A stretch of 9,661 nt of DNA from CAYMJK01 sp043101635 (GCA_043101635.1 JBICIE010000176.1:1-9661), one strand, 5' to 3'. Shown: positions 1 through 7,856, counted from the first letter of the stretch. Made by a program: numbers and translations. The notes: generated by a model from the letters alone, not told the origin.

Positions 1-1
1 G

Positions 2-145
2 GTCTCGGTGATCACGCGCCGGATCCGGCTGCGGGGGGAGTTGGACGACGAGCAGCGCGCCCGGCTCATGGAAATCGCCGACAAGTGCCCGGTCCACAAG
101 ACGCTCACCGGCGAAGTGAAGGTCCGCAGCGAGCAGATCGACTGA
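2..145 (+). CDS. OsmC family protein, C-terminal end (5' truncated by window edge)
   Basis: This is the last 47 codons of a gene that begins before the window, read in the frame starting at base 2 and ending with TGA at 143-145. The visible peptide contains IADKCPVHKTL, the C-terminal signature of the OsmC/Ohr superfamily (YhfA-like branch). In that superfamily a conserved cysteine followed by Pro-Val takes part in reducing organic or hydroperoxide substrates through a thiol mechanism. The preceding segment, rich in Arg, Leu and acidic residues (RIRLRGELDDEQRARLMEIA), fits the strand and helix that lead to that cysteine. The first conserved cysteine would lie upstream, so full catalytic competence cannot be judged. 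The next gene starts 17 bases after the stop on the same strand, so the two could be cotranscribed. The family call is fairly secure; the subfamily and substrate are not. Confidence 0.8.
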   Translation, partial: VSVITRRIRLRGELDDEQRARLMEIADKCPVHKTLTGEVKVRSEQID

Positions 146-148
146 ATT

Positions 149-155
149 GAGGGGA
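149..155 (+). promoter_or_regulatory. Ribosome binding site of the TIGR03546/TIGR03545 fusion gene
   Basis: The sequence GAGGGGA ends 7 bases before ATG 163. It lies in the 17-base gap after the OsmC-like stop codon. It supports ATG 163 as the start and translation from a shared transcript. Confidence 0.6.
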
Positions 156-162
156 AACGACG

Positions 163-2010
163 ATGCTGTCACGGAAGATCGGCAAGCTCATTCGCGGCAA
201 GGTCACGCCGGCCCAGATCGCGATGGCGTGCGTGCTCGGGGCCATGCTCGGCTTCGTGCCGTCGCTGCGCACCTCGCCGGGCCTGGTGCTGGCGCTCACC
301 GCGCTGGTGCTGGTGCTCAACGCCAACCTGTTCATCGCCGCGGTCATCGCCGGCGGCGCCAAGCTGCTGTCGCTGCTGATCATGCCAGTGCAGTTCGAGG
401 TCGGCCGCCTCGTGCTCGATGGGCCGCTCAGCGGGTTGATGGGCGCGCTCATCAACGCCCCCGTGCTCGCGTGGTTCGGCTTCGAGTACTACACCACGAC
501 CGGGGGGATCGTGCTCGGCCTGCTGGTCGGCGTGCTCTGTGCCGCGGCACTCGTTGCAGCGCTGACGCAGCTGCGCCGGCGGCTCTCAAAGCTGGAGACC
601 GGCTCGGAACGTTTCCAGAAGATCACGGCCAAGAAGTGGGTCCGGGCTCTCTTGTGGATTCTCGTCGGCAAGCGCAAGAAGAGCTACGAAGAACTGCTGG
701 CCAAGCGCGTCGGCCTGCCCATCCGCCCGCTCGGCGTCGTCGCCGCCGTGCTCATGGTCGGCCTCGTCTGGATCGGCGCCCTGTTCCTCAGCGAGCCACT
801 GATCACCTCGGGCCTGCAGCGCGGGCTGGAGCAGGCCAACGGCGCCACCGTCGACATCGGCAGCGCCACCGTCGATCTCTCTGAGGGGCGCATGGTCGTT
901 ACTGGCCTGGCGATGGCCGATCCGGAGAACCTCTCCACCGACATCTTCCGCGCGGCCACCGTCGAGGCGAAGATCTCTACGTCCGACCTGCTCCGGAAGC
1001 GCATGGCCATCGACACGCTGGTTGCCGCCGACGCCTCCACCGGCAAGCAGCGGCGCACCCCCGGCCAGCTCATCGGCCCGAAGAAGAAGCCGCCGGCGCC
1101 GAAGCCCGCCGAGGAAGGCAAGCCGATCGACGAGTACCTCAAGGAAGCCGAGAAGTGGAAGGACCGGCTGGAGCAGGCCCGCAAATGGCTGGAAGAGCTG
1201 TCGCGCAAGAAGGATGAAGCTGAGCCCGAAGCCGGCCCCGGCGCCCCGCCCGCCGAGCGCCGCGAGACCCTGCGCGAGCGCCTCGCCCGCGAGATCGCCG
1301 AGAAGGGCTACGCCCGCGTCGCCGCGGCACACCTGATCGAGGGCGCCCCGACGCTGCTGGTGCGCGACACCCGCGTCGAGGGCATGACCGCCGAACAGGC
1401 GCCCGGCGAAGTGTTCGATGTGCGCGCCCAGAATGTGTCCACGCAGCCGTGGCTCGTCGAACAGCCGCCGCGCGTGAGCGTCGCCAGCCGCAGCGGCGCC
1501 TACGAGGCCGAGGTCGTGCTCGGATCGGCCATGAGCGCCCAGCAGTCATCGACCCTCAAGCTCGCCCGCCGCGGCATACCCGGCGACGATGTCGGTCGCG
1601 CCATCGCGAGCGGCTCGGGCTCCGGCGCCGCGCCGCTGGCCGGCGGCACGGTGGACGCCCTTATCGAGGGCGCCTTCCGCCCGGAGTGGATCGACCTGCC
1701 GCTGAACGTCACCGTGCGCAACTCGACCATCACCATCCCCGGGGCAGGCTCGGCCCAGGTCGAGCAGCTCGCCCTGCCCATCGGCGTCGTCGGCCCGATG
1801 AACGCCCCATCCATCGACATCGACTCCGAAGCCTGGAGCAAGGCCCTCGCCCAGGCCGGCGCCTCGCAACTCGCTAATCAGCTCAAGGGCGAGGCGCAGA
1901 AAGAGATCGACAAGGCGACGGAGAAAGTGACCGACGAGATCGGCGACAAAGCCCGCGACGCCCTCGGCGGCCTACTGGGCGGGAAGAAGAAGGACGACGG
2001 CGGCGGGTGA
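163..2010 (+). CDS. Membrane protein joining a TIGR03546-like and a TIGR03545-like (AsmA-like) region
   Basis: This 615-aa protein has unknown biochemical function. Residues 1-140 resemble the small membrane family TIGR03546: a basic N-terminus, hydrophobic segments near 20-36, 41-74 and 114-134, and a short Arg/Lys-rich stretch after them. From about residue 165 the sequence resembles TIGR03545: a basic patch (GKRKKSYEELL), one membrane helix at about 188-209, then an AsmA/DUF748-like module. In that module a Gly-containing strand pattern (VDLSEGRMVVTGLAMADP) is followed by an 'IDTL' strand. Residues 305-365 are Lys/Pro/Glu-rich with a probable coiled coil (320-352). The C-terminus is a charged helix ending in Lys, Asp and Gly. 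These two families are known as neighbouring genes, so a single polypeptide is notable. The bulk after residue 210 is probably periplasmic. The start is supported by a ribosome binding site. Family assignment is from memory of the motifs. Confidence 0.8.
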   Translation: MLSRKIGKLIRGKVTPAQIAMACVLGAMLGFVPSLRTSPGLVLALTALVLVLNANLFIAAVIAGGAKLLSLLIMPVQFEVGRLVLDGPLSGLMGALINAPVLAWFGFEYYTTTGGIVLGLLVGVLCAAALVAALTQLRRRLSKLETGSERFQKITAKKWVRALLWILVGKRKKSYEELLAKRVGLPIRPLGVVAAVLMVGLVWIGALFLSEPLITSGLQRGLEQANGATVDIGSATVDLSEGRMVVTGLAMADPENLSTDIFRAATVEAKISTSDLLRKRMAIDTLVAADASTGKQRRTPGQLIGPKKKPPAPKPAEEGKPIDEYLKEAEKWKDRLEQARKWLEELSRKKDEAEPEAGPGAPPAERRETLRERLAREIAEKGYARVAAAHLIEGAPTLLVRDTRVEGMTAEQAPGEVFDVRAQNVSTQPWLVEQPPRVSVASRSGAYEAEVVLGSAMSAQQSSTLKLARRGIPGDDVGRAIASGSGSGAAPLAGGTVDALIEGAFRPEWIDLPLNVTVRNSTITIPGAGSAQVEQLALPIGVVGPMNAPSIDIDSEAWSKALAQAGASQLANQLKGEAQKEIDKATEKVTDEIGDKARDALGGLLGGKKKDDGGG

Positions 2011-2038
2011 ATCCACCGGCGGCCGGGTGACGCCTTCC

Positions 2039-2097
2039 CACCCTCTCCCCACGCAGTGGGGAGAGGTGGCGAGCGCAGCGAGCCGGTGAGGGGCTAC
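2039..2097. repeat. Palindromic intergenic repeat, left copy flanking the DUF559 gene
   Basis: A strong hairpin pairs CCTCTCCCCA (2042-2051) with TGGGGAGAGG (2057-2066) around a 5-base loop. It is followed by a weaker hairpin in GGCGAGCGCAGCGAGCC (2068-2084) and then by GGTGAGGGGCTAC (2085-2097). The whole unit recurs in inverted orientation at 2621-2680 with identical outer blocks and divergent loops. This design, conserved stems with variable loops, is typical of REP-like extragenic repeats. It begins 28 bases after the stop of the fusion gene and may also act as a transcription terminator, though no T tract follows. Confidence 0.85.
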
Positions 2098-2136
2098 GAC
2101 TCCTACCAAGCCTCATCGCGCAAGAGCGCCCGTACC

Positions 2137-2165
2137 GGGAGAGTGGTGGTGAGCATAGCGAGCCG
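2137..2165. repeat. Degenerate partial copy of the palindromic repeat
   Basis: The stretch GGGAGAG, a short gap, then GGTGAGCATAGCGAGCCG (2148-2165) resembles the middle of the left repeat (GGGGAGAGGTGGCGAGCGCAGCGAGCCG) with several changes. It lies between the intact left copy and the DUF559 start. A pyrimidine-rich stretch at 2178-2216 may be a further decayed arm. The rest of the 206-base gap shows nothing else recognisable. Confidence 0.4.
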
Positions 2166-2216
2166 TCGCCTTGCAGCTTCTCCTACCCTCTCTCAAGCCT
2201 CGCCCCCACACTCACC

Positions 2217-2624
2217 ATGCGCTTCAACCGCGACCGCAACAGCGATTCCAACTCGGCGCGAGATCGCGCACGATCACTTCGCCGGGAAGCAACTCTGCCA
2301 GAACGCAAGCTCTGGTCGTACCTCAAAGACCGCCGCCTCGCCGGGCTGAAGTTCCGCCGGCAGCATCCGCTGGACAGGTATACGGTCGATTTCTTCTGTG
2401 CCGAGGCGGCGCTGGTCGTTGAACTGGATGGGCAGCGACATGATGCTGCGCGAGACTCCGCACGCGATGCGGTTCTTCGAGCGATCGGCTTCGAGGTCCT
2501 GCGCCTGTCCGTCAGCTACTTCGAGCCTGACCAGGAGGCGGCGATCCGGACGATCCGGCGCATCGCTGAAGATCGAATCGCGTCGCTGCGCGATGAGGCT
2601 TTGAAGGGAGAGAAGCCCGAGTAG
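2217..2624 (+). CDS. DUF559 family protein (endonuclease-like fold)
   Basis: This 135-aa protein fits the usual size of DUF559 proteins, which are related to Vsr-like and PD-(D/E)XK nucleases and annotated as endonuclease-domain proteins. The family motifs appear in order: an Arg-rich helix with LPERKLWSYL (27-36), LAGLKFRRQHPL (41-52), YTVDFFC with D58 (55-61), VVELDGQRHD with E69 and D71 (67-76), and GFEVLRLS near residues 91-98. E29, D58 and the ELDG acids are plausible catalytic or metal-binding residues by family pattern. No biochemical role is established for most members. ATG 2217 lacks a good Shine-Dalgarno site. The gene lies between inverted palindromic repeats and its TAG stop falls inside the right copy. 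It converges on gcvP. The family call is firm; the function is inferred from fold only. Confidence 0.88.
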   Translation: MRFNRDRNSDSNSARDRARSLRREATLPERKLWSYLKDRRLAGLKFRRQHPLDRYTVDFFCAEAALVVELDGQRHDAARDSARDAVLRAIGFEVLRLSVSYFEPDQEAAIRTIRRIAEDRIASLRDEALKGEKPE

Positions 2625-2680
2625 CCCCTCACCGACCCGACTTCGTCGGGCCACCTCTCCCCGCAAGCGGGGAGAGGGTG
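2621..2680. repeat. Palindromic intergenic repeat, right (inverted) copy
   Basis: This is the reverse-complement partner of 2039-2097. GTAGCCCCTCACC (2621-2633) exactly matches the inverse of 2085-2097. It is followed by a 3-base-loop hairpin, CCCGAC-TTC-GTCGGG (2636-2650), and by a near-perfect hairpin pairing CCTCTCCCCGC (2654-2664) with GCGGGGAGAGG (2667-2677). The stop codon of the DUF559 gene (2622-2624) is part of the repeat. The second hairpin differs from the left copy only in its apical bases, and the first replaces a different small hairpin. Confidence 0.85.
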
Positions 2681-2696
2681 CAAGGCCCGGAAGGGC

Positions 2697-2743
2697 GGCG
2701 CCACGAAAGGCGCCGATGTCGCACAGCCGACATCGGTGGCGCC
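2697..2743. terminator. Hairpin between convergent DUF559 and gcvP genes, possible bidirectional terminator
   Basis: CCGATGTCG (2713-2721) pairs with CGACATCGG (2728-2736) around a 6-base loop. The outer GGCGCCA (2697-2703) can pair with TGGCGCC (2737-2743) across a bulge, or with the second GGCGCC at 2709-2714. The structure sits in the 166-base gap where two genes converge, which suits a shared terminator. There is no T tract on either side, so it may instead be another palindromic repeat. Confidence 0.4.
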
Positions 2744-2790
2744 ATTCCGTTGCCTCAACCTGATCCCGGATCGCTGATCGCAGATCCCTG

Positions 2791-5769
2791 CTACTCGTAC
2801 GCCTCCATCGGCGGGCAGGTGCAGACGAGGTGGCGGTCGCCGTAGGCGTTGTCGACGCGACCGACGTGCGGCCAGAACTTGCGATCGCGCAGCCAGGGCG
2901 CCGGGTAGGCGGCCCGCTGACGGCTGTAGGGATGGGCCCAGTCGTCGGAGCAGATGTGCGCGATGGTGTGCGGGGCGTTGTGGAGCAGATTGTCTTCTGC
3001 GTCGGCGTCGCCCCGCTCGATCTCGCGGATCTCCTCCCGGATGGCAATCAGGGCGTCGCAGAAGCGGTCAAGCTCTTCCTTGGGCTCGCTCTCGGTCGGC
3101 TCGATCATCAGCGTGCCGGGCACCGGCCACGCCATGGTCGGCGCGTGGAAGCCGTAGTCCATGAGTCGCTTGGCGACATCGTCGATGCGCACCTGCGCCG
3201 ACTTTTCGAAAGCGCGGCAGTCGATGATGAACTCATGGGCAACGAGGCCACCGGGGCCGGTGTAGAGCGTGTCGTAGTGATCCTCCAGGCGCTTTGCCAT
3301 GTAGTTGGCGTTGAGAATGGCGACCTGCGTGGCTTTCTTGAGGCCGGCAGCGCCCATCATCGCGATGTACATCCAACTGATCGTGAGGATGCTGGGGCTG
3401 CCCCAGGGCGCTGCGGAGACCGGGCCGATGGCCTTGGACCCGGCGCCGGTGACGCCGCGGGCGGCCCGCGCCTCGGCCATCGCCCCGAACGGAGTGACCA
3501 CCGGATGCCCGGGCAGGAACGGCGCGAGGCGCCCTGTCACGCCGATCGGACCCATACCGGGACCGCCGCCCCCGTGCGGGATGCAGAAGGTCTTGTGCAG
3601 ATTCAGGTGGCAGACATCGGCGCCAAGCTCCGCCGGGCGCGTCAGCCCCACCTGCGCGTTCAGGTTGGCGCCGTCCATGTACACGAGCCCGCCGTGTTCG
3701 TGGACGATGGCGCAGATCTCGCGCACGGTTTCCTCGAAGACGCCGTGGGTGGACGGATACGTGATCATGAGGGCGCCGAGCTGCGCGGCGTGCTGTTCGG
3801 CCTTGGCGCGGAGGTCGGCGAGGTCGATGTTGCCGCGGTCATCGCACTTGACGGGGACAACGCGCATGCCGGCGATGATGGCGCTGGCCGGGTTGGTGCC
3901 GTGGGCGCTGGTGGGGATGAGGCAGATGTCGCGCTGGGCCTCGCCGCGGTCGGCGTGGTAGGCGCGGATGACCAGCAGGCCGGCGTATTCGCCCTGGCTG
4001 CCGGCGTTGGGCTGGAGGCTGACAGCGCCGAAGCCGGTGATCTCGGCGAGCCAGGACTCGAGTTCGGCGAACATGGCGCGGTAGCCGGCGGTCTGGTCGG
4101 CGGGGGCGAAGGGGTGCAGGCTGGCGAACTCGGGCCACGTCACCGGGATCATCTCGCTGGTGGCGTTGAGCTTCATGGTGCATGAGCCCAGTGGGATCAT
4201 GCTGTCGGCGAGGGAGAGGTCGCGGCGCTGGAGCTGCGTGATGTAGCGCAGCATCTCGGTTTCGCAGTGGCAACTGTTGAAGACGGGGTGGGTGAGGTAG
4301 TCGCTGGTACGGGCGAAGGCGCCGGGGAAGTCTGCGCGGGCCTTTGCCGCAAGGGCATCCAGATCGGCTTCCTTGACGCCGAAGATGGCGAGCAGGTCGG
4401 TGATGTCCTGCGCGGTCGTGGCCTCGTCGAGGCTGATACCGACTGTTCCATCGCCGAAGTTGCGCAGGTTGATGCGGTGGCCGCGGGCGGCCTTGAGCAG
4501 TTCATCGGCGCTTCGCGTCGCGGGGCGGATGCGCAGGGTGTCGAAGACAAGATCCTCGGCGATCTCGTGGCCGGCGCCGAGCAGGCCGGCGCGCAGGGTC
4601 TGGGTGAGCAGGTGCACACGCTCGGCGATGCGCCGCAGGCCGTGCGGCCCGTGGTACACGGCGTACATGCTGGCCATGATGGCGAGCAGGGCCTGGGCGG
4701 TGCAGATGTTGCTGGTGGCGCGCTCGCGCTTGATGTGCTGCTCGCGCGTCTGGATGGCCATGCGCAGGGCGGTGTTGCCGTAGGCGTCCTTGCTGACGCC
4801 GATGATGCGGCCGGGCATCTTGCGGGCGTAGGCGTCCCTGGTCGCGATATACGCGGCGTGCGGGCCGCCGAAGCCCATGGGGACGCCGAAGCGCTGGGCG
4901 CTGCCGACGGCGATGTCAGCCCCCCACTCGCCGGGCGGACGGATGAGGGTGAGGGCGAGCAGGTCGGCAGCGCACACGACCAGGGCGCCAGCATCGTGGA
5001 CGCGGGCGGCGATGTCCTCGTAGCACTCGATGCGCCCGTCGGTGGTCGGGTACTGGACGAGCACGCCGCAGACGGCGCCCAGGTCGATGCCATCCAGGTC
5101 GAGCGGCTTGCCGCCGCTGGCGCCGGAGGTCGCCGGGGCAACGACGAGTTCGATGCCCAGCGAGTGCGCGCGCGTGCGGACCACACCGATGGTCTGCGGG
5201 TGGCAGTCGGCGGCGATGACGAATACGCCCCGCTTCGGGGCAACCGAGTGGCACATGGCCATCGCTTCCGCGGCGGCGGTGGCCTCATCGAGCAGGCTGG
5301 CGCCAGCGAGGGGGAGGGCGGTGAGGTCGGCGATCATGGTCTGGAAGTTGAGGAGGGCTTCCAGCCGGCCCTGGCTGATCTCGGCCTGGTAGGGCGTGTA
5401 CTGGGTGTACCAGCCGGGGTTCTCGAGGATGTTGCGGAGGATGACGCCGGGCGTGATCGTGCCGCTGTAGCCCATGCCGATGAAGGAGCGGAAGACCTGA
5501 TTCTGGCCGGCGCAAGCGCGCAGGCGGGCGAGGGCCTCGGACTCGGTCAGGGCGGCGGGCAGGTCGAGCGGGCGGTCGGACCGGATGGCGGCCGGGACCG
5601 CGGCGTCGGTGAGGGCGTCGAGGGAGTCGAAGCCGAGCAGGTCGAGCATGGCGTCGATGTCGGCATCGGAGGGGCCGAGGTGGCGCGGGGCGAAGTCATC
5701 CAGCGGATGCAGGCCAACGGACGCCGCGGCGGCAGCCGGGGCCGGGCCGGAGGTTGGCATAGCGGTCAT
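2791..5769 (-). CDS. gcvP: Glycine dehydrogenase (decarboxylating), P protein of the glycine cleavage system
   Basis: This is the PLP-dependent P protein, which decarboxylates glycine and passes the aminomethyl group to lipoyl-GcvH in the cytoplasm. At 992 aa it is the full-length form, with both P1-like and P2-like halves in one chain. The N-terminal part has the typical FAPRHLGPSDADIDAML entry and, further on, GYSGTITPGVILRNILENP and YTQYTPYQAEISQGRLEAL. The second half carries PLGSCTMKLNATSEM and the cofactor-binding NLHKTFCIPHGGGGPGMGP, with the probable Schiff-base lysine at K726. The ATG at 5769 is chosen because AGAAAG (5779-5784) lies about 9 bases upstream. A GTG at 5790 would add 7 residues without a visible ribosome binding site. 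An Ala-rich segment follows the start. No gcvT, gcvH or lpd gene is nearby, so the partner proteins must be encoded elsewhere. Confidence 0.97.
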   Translation of the reverse strand: MTAMPTSGPAPAAAAASVGLHPLDDFAPRHLGPSDADIDAMLDLLGFDSLDALTDAAVPAAIRSDRPLDLPAALTESEALARLRACAGQNQVFRSFIGMGYSGTITPGVILRNILENPGWYTQYTPYQAEISQGRLEALLNFQTMIADLTALPLAGASLLDEATAAAEAMAMCHSVAPKRGVFVIAADCHPQTIGVVRTRAHSLGIELVVAPATSGASGGKPLDLDGIDLGAVCGVLVQYPTTDGRIECYEDIAARVHDAGALVVCAADLLALTLIRPPGEWGADIAVGSAQRFGVPMGFGGPHAAYIATRDAYARKMPGRIIGVSKDAYGNTALRMAIQTREQHIKRERATSNICTAQALLAIMASMYAVYHGPHGLRRIAERVHLLTQTLRAGLLGAGHEIAEDLVFDTLRIRPATRSADELLKAARGHRINLRNFGDGTVGISLDEATTAQDITDLLAIFGVKEADLDALAAKARADFPGAFARTSDYLTHPVFNSCHCETEMLRYITQLQRRDLSLADSMIPLGSCTMKLNATSEMIPVTWPEFASLHPFAPADQTAGYRAMFAELESWLAEITGFGAVSLQPNAGSQGEYAGLLVIRAYHADRGEAQRDICLIPTSAHGTNPASAIIAGMRVVPVKCDDRGNIDLADLRAKAEQHAAQLGALMITYPSTHGVFEETVREICAIVHEHGGLVYMDGANLNAQVGLTRPAELGADVCHLNLHKTFCIPHGGGGPGMGPIGVTGRLAPFLPGHPVVTPFGAMAEARAARGVTGAGSKAIGPVSAAPWGSPSILTISWMYIAMMGAAGLKKATQVAILNANYMAKRLEDHYDTLYTGPGGLVAHEFIIDCRAFEKSAQVRIDDVAKRLMDYGFHAPTMAWPVPGTLMIEPTESEPKEELDRFCDALIAIREEIREIERGDADAEDNLLHNAPHTIAHICSDDWAHPYSRQRAAYPAPWLRDRKFWPHVGRVDNAYGDRHLVCTCPPMEAYE

Positions 5770-5919
5770 TTGATGGGTCTTTCTTGGCACGGAGACGGGG
5801 TTTTTCGGGGCCCGGAAGGGTCGATAGAAGGGTAGCGCGGGCGGGGTCAGGATTCACTTCGGCGGGGAACGGCGCCGGAGTCGGTTCTGTAGGATCAGGG
5901 TGGCAGAAAGGAGGCCGTT
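5770..5919. other. Divergent intergenic region between gcvP and the M28 peptidase gene
   Basis: This gap of about 150 bases must hold promoters for both genes. I see no convincing -35/-10 pair. On the + strand TAGGAT (5891-5896) is a weak -10 candidate with no matching -35. On the - strand CTGACC followed 18 bases later by TATCGA is an equally weak candidate. No glycine riboswitch core is apparent upstream of gcvP. Confidence 0.3.
5907..5914 (+). promoter_or_regulatory. Strong Shine-Dalgarno site that fixes the GTG start of the M28 peptidase
   Basis: AAAGGAGG ends 5 bases before GTG 5920 and is the best Shine-Dalgarno match in the window. It favours this GTG over the in-frame ATG ten codons in, which would also shorten the signal peptide. 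Confidence 0.85.
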
Positions 5920-7845
5920 GTGCACCCCCTGCGATGGCTGATCGTCATGTCGGTTCTGCTGAGTCCGGGCGGCGCCCTGGGGCAGGCGCCGGGGGATTCA
6001 ATCTCGCAGACGCTGACGGAGCTTGGGCCGCAGGTCCAGGAGTACGAGACGCACATCACGACGCTGGCGAACCCGATGCTGGAGGGACGGGCCCCGGGCG
6101 GGCGCGGGATCGAGATCGCCGCGGAGTACGTGGAGTTTCACTTCCGGCAGCTTGGGCTGGCGCCGCTGTTTCCTTCGAGCGAGCTGGCCGCGGGCGGCGC
6201 GGAGGTCTTGACACCGGGCGCCAGCTACCGGCAGACGCTGCCGAACCTCGGGCGCGAGCTTGGGCCGGACAGCGCCCAGCGGGTGCGCATCGAGATGGGC
6301 GCCGATGGGCGGGCGCTGACCTGCGGGACGGACTTCGTCACGCTGGGGTACACGGGGAGCGGGAGGGCCCGCGGCGGCGTGACATTCGTGGGGTACTCGA
6401 TCGAGGACGGGCGCGACGGGTACACCAGCTACCCGGGAGAGGGCGATCTGCGCGGACGCATCGCGCTGATGCTGCGGTACGAGCCGATGACGGAGGAGGG
6501 GCTGAGCCGGTGGGCCGCGCAGGGATGGAGCGTGCAGGCGAGTCTGGAGCGGAAGATCGGAGCCGCGATTGCGCGCGGGGCGGAGGCGGTGATCCTGGTC
6601 AACGCGCCGGGGGCGGATGATCCGCGGGCGCGGCGGCTGATCGACCCGGACGCCCGTCCGGCGGACAGGACGTTCGAGAAGCCGGTGGTGATGCTGTCGA
6701 TCGAGGCGGCCGATGCGCTTGTGCGAGCGGGGGATCCGCAGGGGCGGTCGCTGGCGGAGTTGCGGGCGCTGGCGGACGGGGGAGCGGCGCCGATCGATCT
6801 GGAAGGGGCGACCGTGGAGATCGAGACCTCGGTGACCACGATCAGGAGCGACAACATCGGGGCAGCGCTGCCCGGGCGCGGGGCGCTGGCGGACAAGTGG
6901 ATCATCATCGGCGGGCACTACGACCACGTCGGCTGGGGCGGGGCGAACTCGGCTGAACCCGGGAGTGGGCGGCGCGTGCATCCGGGCGCCGATGACAACG
7001 CTTCGGGCACGGCGGGCGTGCTGCTGGCGGCGAGCATCCTGCGCGACGCGTACGAGCAGACGCCGGAGGATACTGATCTGCGGTCGATCGCGTTCGTGGC
7101 GTTCACGGCGGAGGAGATCGGGCTGGTGGGCTCGGAGTACTTCGTCGCCCATCCGCCGATGCCGCTGGACTCGATGTCGCTGATGTTCAACATGGACATG
7201 ATCGGGCGGCTGCGCAACGGCGAGGTCGAGATCGAGGGGACCTACGCGACCGACGGGCTGGACGCGTGGGTGACGCCGTACTTTGAGGAGTCGGGGCTGA
7301 CGTTTGCGCGGCAGCAGCGGGTGCAGAACAACTCGGATCACGCCAGCTTTCACCAGGCGGGGGTACCGATCCTGTGCTTCTTCACCGGGTATCACGATGA
7401 GTATCACCGCCCGGGGGATGTCGCGGCGCTGATCAACCGGGCGGGGGCGGTGCAGATCGTGCGCCTGATCGCGGCGCTGGCGCTGGCGCACGCCCAGCAC
7501 ACGGCGGAGGCGCCGTTCGTGGATACCGAGGGCCAGCGCGAACTTGCCGAGCAGTTGCAGGAAGCGCCGCCTCCCGCACTGACGATCAGCGTGGGCGTGA
7601 GCACGAGCGAGGTCGAGGGCGGGCTGCTGCTGGAGGATGTGGAGGCGGACTCGCCTGCCGCGGCGGGCGGGCTGCGCAAGGGCGACATCCTGATCGAGTG
7701 GAACGGGCAGGAAGTGACCGACATCGCGGGGTGGCGCACGATCCTGGAGCAGCACGGGCCGGGGGATCTGGTGGAGATCGCGGTGCTGCGGGACGGAAAG
7801 CGGGTGACGGGGTATGTGATATTGGGGAGGGCGGGGGGAGGGTGA
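5920..7845 (+). CDS. Secreted M28 family zinc metallopeptidase with PA-like and C-terminal PDZ domains
   Basis: This 641-aa protein starts with a Sec signal peptide (HPLRWLIVMSVLLSPGGALG, cleavage near residue 22), so it is exported. Residues about 140-225 look like a protease-associated (PA) insert, with VTFVGYSIEDG and AEAVILVNAPGA. The M28 catalytic core carries the family's two-zinc site: H333 in GGHYDH, D359 in GADDNASG, E398/E399 in TAEEIGLVGSEYF, D426 in FNMDMIG, and probably H496 in DEYHRPGD. E398 is the expected general base. All expected ligands are present, so it should be active, probably as an aminopeptidase; the substrate is unknown. A PDZ domain (about 550-640) includes SPAAAGGLRKGDILIEWNG and a final strand near the C-terminus, and may bind peptide termini. 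GTG 5920 is supported by a strong Shine-Dalgarno site. The gene diverges from gcvP and appears monocistronic. Confidence 0.94.
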   Translation: MHPLRWLIVMSVLLSPGGALGQAPGDSISQTLTELGPQVQEYETHITTLANPMLEGRAPGGRGIEIAAEYVEFHFRQLGLAPLFPSSELAAGGAEVLTPGASYRQTLPNLGRELGPDSAQRVRIEMGADGRALTCGTDFVTLGYTGSGRARGGVTFVGYSIEDGRDGYTSYPGEGDLRGRIALMLRYEPMTEEGLSRWAAQGWSVQASLERKIGAAIARGAEAVILVNAPGADDPRARRLIDPDARPADRTFEKPVVMLSIEAADALVRAGDPQGRSLAELRALADGGAAPIDLEGATVEIETSVTTIRSDNIGAALPGRGALADKWIIIGGHYDHVGWGGANSAEPGSGRRVHPGADDNASGTAGVLLAASILRDAYEQTPEDTDLRSIAFVAFTAEEIGLVGSEYFVAHPPMPLDSMSLMFNMDMIGRLRNGEVEIEGTYATDGLDAWVTPYFEESGLTFARQQRVQNNSDHASFHQAGVPILCFFTGYHDEYHRPGDVAALINRAGAVQIVRLIAALALAHAQHTAEAPFVDTEGQRELAEQLQEAPPPALTISVGVSTSEVEGGLLLEDVEADSPAAAGGLRKGDILIEWNGQEVTDIAGWRTILEQHGPGDLVEIAVLRDGKRVTGYVILGRAGGG

Positions 7846-7856
7846 GGAGTTGGAGG

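Noticed and set aside
2039..2680. CRISPR array or classical insertion sequence
   Set aside because: There are only two intact units, inverted and 520 bases apart, with no regular spacers. No transposase is encoded and no target duplication could be identified.
2830..5835. Two long + strand open frames (451 and 522 codons) opposite gcvP
   Set aside because: Their Gly/Ala/Asp/Val-rich sequence mirrors the high-GC codon positions of gcvP, which has full family motifs on the other strand. No ribosome binding site or known domain supports them.
5770..5919. Glycine riboswitch upstream of gcvP
   Set aside because: The leader is short and I find no conserved riboswitch core or aptamer-like pairing.
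5998..7755. 585-codon - strand frame opposite the M28 peptidase
   Set aside because: It is Arg/Pro/His-rich, has no motif, and lies fully under a gene with signal peptide, catalytic residues and a strong ribosome binding site.
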